The notes beneath the pieces are model-generated. The model was given only the letters and a program-made list of their open reading frames with translations. It made no database searches and was not told where the DNA came from. From contig JAHFEN010000056.1 in the NCBI GenBank assembly GCA_023248455.1, positions 1-5,758 of the forward strand: a stretch of DNA of 5,758 nucleotides. Reading direction: 5' to 3'. This document shows, piece by piece, positions 1-4,319 of this stretch (within the stretch, counting starts at the first letter, position 1; every line of letters begins with the position of its first letter). The position numbers and the translations under genes are program-made. The stretch is from Microcaldota archaeon. GTDB taxonomy: Archaea > Micrarchaeota > Micrarchaeia > Anstonellales > Anstonellaceae.

Positions 1-1
1 C

Positions 2-184
2 GGCGAGCTGGCCTATCTCTCAGGGTCATTCTTCCTGTTTTTGGCACTAGCCATTGCGCTAGTGTTTCCACTGATTCCTTCAATTCTGGTGCTGGCATTG
101 CTCTCAGCCATCATAGGCGCTTATTCCTTCCTTAGGGGGCGCAGGTTCCACAGGGAATTCCACAGGAGAAGGGCTAAGAAATAG
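2..184 (+). CDS. C-terminal part of a membrane protein (5' truncated)
   Basis: An open frame enters from the left edge and gives 60 residues before a TAG stop. It contains two closely spaced hydrophobic stretches, roughly residues 8-26 (from GSFFLF) and 27-45 (SILVLALLSAIIGAYSF). They are separated by a short Pro-containing turn and followed by a strongly basic tail (RGRRFHREFHRRRAKK). This is the pattern of a helical hairpin in the membrane with a cytoplasmic positive C-terminus. The N-terminal part is missing, so the family cannot be named. The stop lies one base from the stop of the convergent cgi121-like gene, so any transcript end must lie inside that gene or downstream of it. Coding is supported by the hydrophobic/basic organisation and the gene junction only; no homologue is recognised. 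Confidence 0.6.
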   Translation, partial: GELAYLSGSFFLFLALAIALVFPLIPSILVLALLSAIIGAYSFLRGRRFHREFHRRRAKK

Positions 185-185
185 G

Positions 186-635
186 CTAATTCCGTATCCT
201 TGAAAGCGCCATCCTCTCAACCGCAAGCTCCCAATCGTAATATTCCTCTTTCTTCTTCCCCCATTCAGGCAAATCGAGTTTTTTCACCCTCGTGAGAAGG
301 AGCACCCTCTTCAATTTTCCAATTGGCACATTTTCCTTAGAAATGAGAACGAAATCCCTGCAGCTTTTCGCGCCAGCTTTCCTTGCAGCCGAGGAAAAGT
401 TCGTCTCATTCGCAAGGAAGAGCATTGCCTCGTTTGAAAGCTTGCCGGAAATATTCGTTCCCTGCGCGAATTCCTGATCAGCAAGGAAAAACGCGAATTC
501 GAGCTCTTTTTTTGTTCTTGCAGCATCCGGTTTCAGCACAAGCATGCCCGCAGCCAACTTGACCAGCTCATGTATGCTCGAAGCGGAAGAGGAGCATCGG
601 AGTATCAGCATGGTTTTAGTCCGCATGTGGAACAT
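186..635 (-). CDS. cgi121: Cgi121-like subunit of the KEOPS tRNA t6A-modification complex
   Basis: A 149-residue protein resembling archaeal Cgi121. In that family Cgi121 binds the Bud32 kinase of KEOPS (Kae1-Bud32-Cgi121-Pcc1), which makes N6-threonylcarbamoyladenosine at tRNA position 37, and it helps recruit tRNA. The match seen here is by pattern: a short N-terminal strand (MLILRC), a central TKKELEFAFFLADQEF helix, a NISGKLSNEAMLFLANET segment, then SAARKAGAKSCRDFVLIS. This parallels the family's 'K..E.L......I..AI...G.K' core. The C-terminal helix (WELAVERMALSRIRN) matches the family's final helix. The length is typical. The ATG at 635 has AGGTG seven bases upstream; Met4 (626) and Met9 (611) are alternatives, and Met9 would give the compact family-like N-terminus MLILR. 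The gene diverges from rps8e, another translation gene. The family assignment is from memory, without alignment. Confidence 0.75.
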   Translation of the reverse strand: MFHMRTKTMLILRCSSSASSIHELVKLAAGMLVLKPDAARTKKELEFAFFLADQEFAQGTNISGKLSNEAMLFLANETNFSSAARKAGAKSCRDFVLISKENVPIGKLKRVLLLTRVKKLDLPEWGKKKEEYYDWELAVERMALSRIRN

Positions 636-643
636 TTAAAAAC
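634..643 (+). promoter_or_regulatory. Candidate TATA box for rps8e
   Basis: ATTTAAAAAC on the plus strand is a good archaeal TATA-type sequence. With the usual spacing of about 25 bases from box centre to start site, transcription would begin near 665, at the left arm of the inverted repeat, leaving a leader of roughly 90 bases ahead of rps8e. The box overlaps the first codon of the divergent cgi121-like gene. A second A/T-rich box, GAATATACC at 652-660, could serve either strand. Confidence 0.4.
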
Positions 644-647
644 ACCT
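643..647 (-). promoter_or_regulatory. Ribosome binding site of the cgi121-like gene
   Basis: The minus strand reads AGGTG with a 7-base spacer to the ATG at 635, matching part of the anti-Shine-Dalgarno complement GGAGGTGA. It favours 635 as start over Met4 or Met9. It conflicts with a TATA-like box at 652-660, which would put transcription initiation at or inside the start region. Confidence 0.5.
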
Positions 648-651
648 GCCA

Positions 652-660
652 GAATATACC
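652..660 (-). promoter_or_regulatory. Candidate TATA box for the cgi121-like gene
   Basis: The minus strand reads GGTATATTC. Its centre is about 21 bases before the ATG at 635 and about 30 before Met4 at 626, so initiation would fall between them and give a nearly leaderless message. The alternative is an upstream promoter that allows use of the AGGTG site. The sequence alone does not decide. Confidence 0.35.
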
Positions 661-727
661 TCACAAGGTGCGACAGGCTGCATTATGCAGGCGTGCTGTT
701 CCCAAGGTTTCGCGTCGCACCTTGTGA
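661..727 (+). repeat. Perfect 14-bp inverted repeat in the rps8e leader
   Basis: The arms are TCACAAGGTGCGAC (661-674) and GTCGCACCTTGTGA (714-727), complementary without mismatch. They enclose 39 bases, within which CTGCATTATGCAG (678-690) is itself a small palindrome (6-bp arms around one base). A third related element, CAAGGT at 703-708, can also pair with ACCTTG at 719-724, so two mutually exclusive hairpins are possible in RNA. The repeat ends 26 bases before the rps8e ATG. It could be a leader hairpin for translational control of S8e, or a two-armed site for a dimeric DNA-binding protein in the cgi121/rps8e intergenic region. No known riboswitch or ribosomal-protein leader is recognised. 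Confidence 0.8.
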
Positions 728-741
728 CTGCATTCGAAGAA

Positions 742-747
742 GGGGGT
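742..747 (+). promoter_or_regulatory. Ribosome binding site that decides the rps8e start
   Basis: GGGGGT lies six bases before the ATG at 754 and is close to the GGAGGT consensus. It supports 754 rather than the in-frame ATG at 685, which lies inside the leader palindrome and would add 23 residues not expected in S8e. Confidence 0.65.
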
Positions 748-753
748 ATCTTT

Positions 754-1134
754 ATGGAGAATTATCACGGGGCATCAGGCTCATCTATCAAGGGAACAGG
801 CGGCAAGCGCGGCAGGCACTCGGACAAGAAGCTCCGCTACATCGGCGGGATTTTCACAGCCACCAAGGTGGGCGAGAAGGACATCCGCCGCCTCAAAAGC
901 TCCCGGGGCAACTCCTCCAAGGTCAAGCTCAAGGCCGCCAAGTTCGCAAACGTGCTTACTAAGGATGGCATGAAGAAAGTCGCCATAAGGACAGTGCTTG
1001 AAACTCCTGACAACCGCCACCACGCGCGCCAGAATATCATTACCAAGGGCGCCATACTGGACACCGAGGCTGGGAAAGTGAAGGTCACCAACAGAGTCGG
1101 GCAGGACGGGGTTGTCAACGGGCGGCTTCTTTAA
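754..1134 (+). CDS. rps8e: 30S ribosomal protein S8e
   Basis: A 126-residue protein of the archaeal/eukaryotic S8e family, a small-subunit ribosomal protein with no bacterial counterpart. The C-terminal half carries the family signature: RQNIITKGAILDTEAGKVKV followed by TNRVGQDGVVNGRLL, the beta-barrel core. The N-terminus has the usual Gly-rich basic opening (HGASGSS..KGTGGKRGRHSDKK), and RRLKSSRGNSSKVKLKAA matches the family's 'R..GGN.K.RL..A' stretch. The archaeal protein is usually about 125-130 residues, which fits this start and not the longer frame from 685. Upstream are a GGGGGT ribosome site and a leader with a strong inverted repeat, suggesting post-transcriptional control. The opening is somewhat divergent: the usual Q-G-R/K-S-R-K pattern reads H-G-A-S-G-S. 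Identity is firm. Confidence 0.97.
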   Translation: MENYHGASGSSIKGTGGKRGRHSDKKLRYIGGIFTATKVGEKDIRRLKSSRGNSSKVKLKAAKFANVLTKDGMKKVAIRTVLETPDNRHHARQNIITKGAILDTEAGKVKVTNRVGQDGVVNGRLL

Positions 1135-1155
1135 TTTTTCTTTTGCAGTTCTTTT
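1135..1155 (+). terminator. T-rich tract after rps8e, possible terminator and promoter
   Basis: Directly after the rps8e stop comes TTTTTCTTTT, then GCAG and another CTTTT. Archaeal transcription commonly ends at such runs. The TTTAATTTTT that spans the stop codon (1130-1139) could also act as a weak TATA box about 22 bases ahead of the small ORF at 1156. Confidence 0.4.
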
Positions 1156-1302
1156 ATGGATGCGGCAACTGGCGTGTCTCCAACAGTGAAATTCATTTTC
1201 TTTAAGGTTATCGGTTTTTCATTAGCACTGGCGGGCGCGCTTTACATGATTTTCCCGAGCAAAACTCCATCGTTAGCGGGCAATCCCGATCCGTTTCTCT
1301 AA
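1156..1302 (+). CDS. Small single-helix membrane protein (48 residues)
   Basis: An ATG-to-TAA frame of 48 codons fills most of the otherwise empty stretch after rps8e. The product has a short polar N-terminus (MDAATGVSPTV), one hydrophobic segment at about residues 13-33 (KFIFFKVIGFSLALAGALYM), and a Pro-rich tail (IFPSKTPSLAGNPDPFL). There is no Shine-Dalgarno match before the ATG, but a TTTAATTTTT box about 22 bases upstream allows a leaderless message, the style seen at other genes in this window. The protein matches no family I recognise. Its size and single helix recall small membrane proteins that ride with translation or secretion genes, but it lacks recognisable SecE or Sec61-beta features. 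A chance frame of this length is possible; the well-formed helix argues for a real gene. Confidence 0.45.
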   Translation: MDAATGVSPTVKFIFFKVIGFSLALAGALYMIFPSKTPSLAGNPDPFL

Positions 1303-1350
1303 CTGATTTTTAGCAGTCCATTGTTGACATTCATATTCGGGGGTTCATTG

Positions 1351-1382
1351 TTGTTTTAGGGCTTTTCATTTTGTTTTATTTG
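1351..1382 (+). terminator. T-rich candidate terminator between convergent genes
   Basis: The stretch holds repeated T runs (TTGTTTTAGG, GCTTTTCATT, TTGTTTTATT) with little secondary structure, a typical archaeal U-rich end signal for rps8e or the small ORF. Just to its right, AAAAAGG at 1384-1390 reads CCTTTTT on the minus strand and could end the TctA-like transcript arriving from the right. Confidence 0.4.
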
Positions 1383-1395
1383 TAAAAAGGAAGAG

Positions 1396-2562
1396 TTAAA
1401 TCGAAAGCAGAATCGCAGGCACTATGATGAGCCCCATAACATGTGTTCTCCTTATTCCCAAAAGGGGTGGCAGTATGCCGATTGCGGTGGAAATGGCGAA
1501 TAATAGGAGGCCTCCCGCGCCAGAAATTATTGCAACCGCGCAGGTGAGGTAGGCAAGCACAGCCAAATTCAGCTTCTTTGTGTCAACCTGCTGCAGCTTG
1601 TTCGCGTGCGATGACAGCTTCATCAGGAAGAACGCGGAAACCCCTATTGAAAGAAGGAATATGCCAATCAGCACAGGAAGGTCGGAAGGCAGAACTGGCT
1701 TGATACCATTCATTATCGCAAGAGCGCCCTCCCTCGCTTTCCCTATTGATAGCAGCGCTGCGAACGCGAATACCCCGTGCGAGGCTGCAATCGAGGAAAC
1801 GAGAGCAAGGAACTTTTTCGCCTCATCGGTAACAAAGATGGCAGAGGCAAAAACCGCAATCTGTGCAGGCGCGGCAATTCCAGGCAGTATGTCTGAGAGC
1901 ATCCCGAAAATTACCCCTGCGGCAATGTAGGGGAGAAAGTCAAGCTCGCTCTTCCCGCTTTTCTGATTCGGAATCCCCTTCTGAGAAGTAAAGGATAGTA
2001 ATATGCCGCTTGCCGCAAAAAGCCCTGAGAAAGCCGGGAAAAGCGGGTCATTCACCGCACTTCTGAGGGTGGCAATGCCAAGCGCCCCGGAAAGCAAGAA
2101 TACTAATGCAGCCAGCGCAATTCTTCCGCGCTTTTTTTCAGAGGCAAGAAGGAGCAGCGAAGCTGCAAGAAGGATGATTGCAATATTTGGCTCAAATGCG
2201 GCATAAATTGCCGGCAGCAGCACGAGCGAGACAGGAAGGAGAATGGCAGAGGCGCCAGCTGCGGCCATAACTGAAAAAGCGCAGACTGTCACTGCCTCCC
2301 TCCCCCTTCCCCCAAGCGCCATCCTGTGGCCAGGCAGCACTGAAGCCACCACGGTATCGTCTGGGATTGACAGGAAGATGGATGGGAAAAACTGGAAGAC
2401 AAGGTGGGCCCCAAGCACTGCCACTATGACATACTCGAATGCATCGGGCGCAAAGGGAAGAGTTGAAAGCACGGATGCAATCGTGTTCGAGTGTATGCCC
2501 GGCACCAGGCCTGAGAATATGCCAAGCAGGATTCCGATAAAAAGCGCGACGAGCTGCAGCAT
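1396..2562 (-). CDS. TctA/DUF112-family multi-pass membrane protein
   Basis: A 388-residue, very hydrophobic protein of the archaeal TctA-like (DUF112, PF01970) branch. Bacterial TctA is the large permease subunit of tripartite tricarboxylate transporters; the substrate of the archaeal form is unknown. Visible marks are GIFSGLVPGIHSNT (residues 14-27), PDDT (67-70), LPGHRMALGGRGREA (76-90), and the C-terminal LGIRRTHVMG (368-377). A second copy of the Gly/Pro loop, GMLSDILPGIAAPAQ (220-234), sits after a polar linker (about 192-208), suggesting two related halves. About ten membrane helices are likely. The ATG at 2562 is chosen because GGTG lies seven bases upstream; a TTG at 2589 would add nine residues. 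The gene follows the OB-fold gene by 59 bases on the same strand, probably co-transcribed. No TctB or periplasmic TctC partner lies in the window. Confidence 0.85.
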   Translation of the reverse strand: MLQLVALFIGILLGIFSGLVPGIHSNTIASVLSTLPFAPDAFEYVIVAVLGAHLVFQFFPSIFLSIPDDTVVASVLPGHRMALGGRGREAVTVCAFSVMAAAGASAILLPVSLVLLPAIYAAFEPNIAIILLAASLLLLASEKKRGRIALAALVFLLSGALGIATLRSAVNDPLFPAFSGLFAASGILLSFTSQKGIPNQKSGKSELDFLPYIAAGVIFGMLSDILPGIAAPAQIAVFASAIFVTDEAKKFLALVSSIAASHGVFAFAALLSIGKAREGALAIMNGIKPVLPSDLPVLIGIFLLSIGVSAFFLMKLSSHANKLQQVDTKKLNLAVLAYLTCAVAIISGAGGLLLFAISTAIGILPPLLGIRRTHVMGLIIVPAILLSI

Positions 2563-2621
2563 CAATGCACACCAGCCTGCGGAAGGCAATCGTACGCCGT
2601 ATCATTCATTCAGCTTTCGCA

Positions 2622-2957
2622 TCATTTTACATCTATCCTCTCAGCCTCGAAATACCGGTTCCCTCGGTACTCCTTAATCCTGCCGAACACAGTGGCGATC
2701 CTTCCCTCGCTCAATAGGGATGCAGAGGGGATGCCGCTTGAGAGAACCGAAATGCAGAGCCTATCGCAGAGCGAAAACTTGCCGCCCGTTACATTTGCCG
2801 CCTGCCCGCTCACCAGCGCCAGCGTATTCGGCTCGGCAACAAGCGCCTGCGCCACGCTCATTGCTTTCGGGGTTTCGGACAAGAAGAAAAGCAGGGCTAT
2901 GCCCGCCGCTGCGAAAAGGGATGCGGCAACCACCACCTTCTTCTCGTCGAGCAGCAT
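2622..2957 (-). CDS. Membrane-anchored OB-fold protein
   Basis: A 111-residue protein. Residues 8-26 (VVVAASLFAAAGIALLFFL) form one N-terminal membrane helix or uncleaved signal anchor after a charged start (MLLDEKK). Residues about 45-111 have the strand pattern of an OB fold of the nucleic-acid-binding type: LVSGQAANV, FSLCDRLCISVL, then GRIATVFGRIKEYRGNRYFEAERIDV, with the typical G-x-V and 'G.I..Y.G..Y.EA..I' ending. Two cysteines (64 and 68) lie in the second strand region. If the helix inserts with its short positive N-terminus inside, the OB domain lies outside the cell, where nucleic-acid binding would be odd; oligosaccharide, peptide or lipid binding is then equally possible. There is no ribosome site; a TATA-like box near -29 implies a leaderless message. 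It precedes the TctA-like gene on the same strand. Confidence 0.7.
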   Translation of the reverse strand: MLLDEKKVVVAASLFAAAGIALLFFLSETPKAMSVAQALVAEPNTLALVSGQAANVTGGKFSLCDRLCISVLSSGIPSASLLSEGRIATVFGRIKEYRGNRYFEAERIDVK

Positions 2958-2968
2958 AATGGGAATAG

Positions 2969-2976
2969 TTAAAAAT
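2969..2976 (+). promoter_or_regulatory. TATA box for the deaminase gene
   Basis: TTAAAAAT on the plus strand is centred about 25 bases before the ATG at 2997, the spacing expected when the transcript begins at the A of the start codon. The bases before the ATG (AATCCCTGC) contain no ribosome site. The box lies between the two start codons, interleaved with the opposing TATA box at 2983-2990. Confidence 0.55.
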
Positions 2977-2982
2977 CGGAAG

Positions 2983-2990
2983 ATTATAAT
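2983..2990 (-). promoter_or_regulatory. TATA box for the OB-fold/TctA unit
   Basis: The minus strand reads ATTATAAT, centred about 29 bases before the ATG at 2957. No Shine-Dalgarno sequence intervenes (CTATTCCCATT precedes the ATG), so transcription probably starts at or next to the start codon. The box lies only 7 bases before the start codon of the divergent deaminase gene. Confidence 0.55.
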
Positions 2991-2996
2991 CCCTGC

Positions 2997-4283
2997 ATGT
3001 CCCTCCTGATAAAAAATGCCACCCTTGCCTCGGGCAAGAATGCGGATGTGCTAATTGAAGGCGGCAGTATTTCAAAAATCGGCGCGGTTTCTTCCAGGGC
3101 GGATGAAAAAATAGACGCCACGGGAAAAATCATCATTCCTGGCATGATAAACACGCACACGCACGCTGCAATGACGCTTTTCAGGGGAATTGCCGAAGAC
3201 ATGGAATTGAAGGGCTGGCTTGCAGCTGTGCGAAAAGCAGAAATACTCGTCACCCCCCCGCAAATCCGCGCAGGCTCCGACCTGGCAGCGCTTGAGATGA
3301 TAAAGTCGGGGACAACCTGCTTTTCGGACATGTATTTCCACATGGACGAAGTGGCTGCATCAGTGCAGGACTCTGGCATGAGGGCAGTGCTCGGCTACAG
3401 CATGGTGGACGGGGGCAATGCCAGAGGCACCAGAGAAAGCGTCAATGAAAAGAAGATGGGTTCCGAGCTTTCGATCGCCGAGCAGTTCGTGAAAGACTGG
3501 CATGGAAAAGCTGGCGGCCGGATCACCTGCTCAATTCCCCCCCACTCCATCTACCTCTGCTCCTCCCCGCTCATAGCAAAGGCCGCCGAGCTGTCAAAAA
3601 AATATTCCTGCGTTCTCCACATGCACCTGTCTGAGACAAGGAAGGAAGTATTCGACTGCCTGGAGAAGACAGGCGCAAGGCCTGCCTATTACCTTGATTC
3701 GCTCGGAGTGCTCTCGCAGAGGCTGGTGGCTGCCCACGCAGTCTGGCTTACAAAAGAGGAAGTGAAGCTCCTTGCCTCGAAAAAAGTGTCTGCTTCGCTC
3801 AACCCGGTTTCCAACATGAAGCTTGCTGGAGGGAGCGCTGCGCCCATGCCTGAAATGGGGCAGTCAGGGATGAACATCTCGCTCGGAACAGACGGTTCAG
3901 CCTCCAACAACTCGCTTTCCATGTTCGAGACAATGAAGTTCTGCGCCCTGCTGCAGAAAAACTCAAGGTGGAATGCCACAGTGGCAAGCGCGGAGTCCGT
4001 GTTTTCAGCTGCAACGGTCGGGGGTGCCCGCGCGCTTGGCATTAACTCCGGGGAAATTGCGGAAGGCAAGCTTGCCGATCTCGTGCTGCTCGACAAAAAG
4101 GCAGCCAATCTCGTGCCAGCGCACAGCATTCTGGCGAACCTCGTTTACTCCTCGCACGCAGGCAATGTCACCGATGTAATAATTGACGGCAAAATCGTGA
4201 TGCAGGAGCGGAAAGTGCTCACCATGGACGAGGAAAAAGTTGTGCAGCGCGCGCAAAAAGAGGCGGAAGGGCTTTCTGCCTAG
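2997..4283 (+). CDS. mtaD: Amidohydrolase: MTA/SAH/5'-deoxyadenosine deaminase
   Basis: A complete 428-residue metal-dependent amidohydrolase of the family that deaminates 5'-methylthioadenosine, S-adenosylhomocysteine or 5'-deoxyadenosine to the inosine form and ammonia (DadD in methanogens, MtaD elsewhere). It probably acts in the cytoplasm to recycle adenosine by-products of S-adenosylmethionine. Residues 1-50 and the end (DLVLLDKK..., VTDVIIDGKIV) form the flanking beta-sandwich. The barrel carries the metal motif NTHTH (His54, His56), MTLFRG and the DMEL..WL loop (68-75), PPHSIY (His183), HMHLSET (metal His210, catalytic-type Glu213), AAHAVWL (His247) and GTDGSASNN (Asp299). All expected active-site residues are present and the length is typical. 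It is expressed divergently from the OB-fold gene. Substrate preference cannot be read from the sequence, and other chlorohydrolase/deaminase relatives share the motifs. Confidence 0.9.
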   Translation: MSLLIKNATLASGKNADVLIEGGSISKIGAVSSRADEKIDATGKIIIPGMINTHTHAAMTLFRGIAEDMELKGWLAAVRKAEILVTPPQIRAGSDLAALEMIKSGTTCFSDMYFHMDEVAASVQDSGMRAVLGYSMVDGGNARGTRESVNEKKMGSELSIAEQFVKDWHGKAGGRITCSIPPHSIYLCSSPLIAKAAELSKKYSCVLHMHLSETRKEVFDCLEKTGARPAYYLDSLGVLSQRLVAAHAVWLTKEEVKLLASKKVSASLNPVSNMKLAGGSAAPMPEMGQSGMNISLGTDGSASNNSLSMFETMKFCALLQKNSRWNATVASAESVFSAATVGGARALGINSGEIAEGKLADLVLLDKKAANLVPAHSILANLVYSSHAGNVTDVIIDGKIVMQERKVLTMDEEKVVQRAQKEAEGLSA

Positions 4284-4288
4284 CGCGC

Positions 4289-4298
4289 TTTTTTATAC
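4289..4298 (+). promoter_or_regulatory. TATA box and T run between deaminase and large ORF
   Basis: TTTTTTATAC starts six bases after the deaminase stop. The TATA part is centred about 25 bases before the ATG at 4320, again predicting a leaderless message. The six-T run may also end the deaminase transcript, so terminator and promoter would overlap. Confidence 0.5.
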
Positions 4299-4319
4299 TG
4301 GGCTTCTCATAATTTTCCC

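Noticed and set aside
661..727. tRNA, H/ACA or C/D box RNA in the S8e leader
   Set aside because: There is no T-arm or anticodon-arm pattern, no ACA box after the stem, and no C/D box pair. The 14-bp uninterrupted stem does not suit a pseudouridylation pocket.
685..753. 23-residue N-terminal extension of S8e from the ATG at 685
   Set aside because: The ATG lies in the leader palindrome, has no ribosome site, and the added residues do not fit the S8e family. The ATG at 754 has GGGGGT upstream and gives the usual length. A TATA box about 29 bases before 685 leaves a small doubt.
570..962. Open frame of 130 codons on the plus strand over the cgi121/rps8e junction
   Set aside because: It overlaps the cgi121-like start on the other strand and rps8e in another frame. 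Its composition is Arg/Gln-rich shadow sequence.
1318..1355. Short direct repeat CATTGTTG (two copies) after the small ORF
   Set aside because: Eight bases in a T-rich stretch is within chance. There is no third copy and no regular spacing, so it is not a CRISPR or iteron array.
2192..2605. 137-codon minus-strand frame overlapping the TctA-like gene
   Set aside because: It is a different frame of the same strand within a gene that has clear family motifs. The product is Arg/Cys-rich and lacks hydrophobic organisation.
2243..2677. Plus-strand frame opposite the TctA-like start and the OB-fold gene end
   Set aside because: It is antisense to two supported genes, Ser/Thr/Pro-rich, and has no motif.
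3689..4129. 146-codon frame antisense to the deaminase
   Set aside because: It mirrors the deaminase codons (Ser/Ala-rich antisense product), while the deaminase has every active-site motif on the plus strand.
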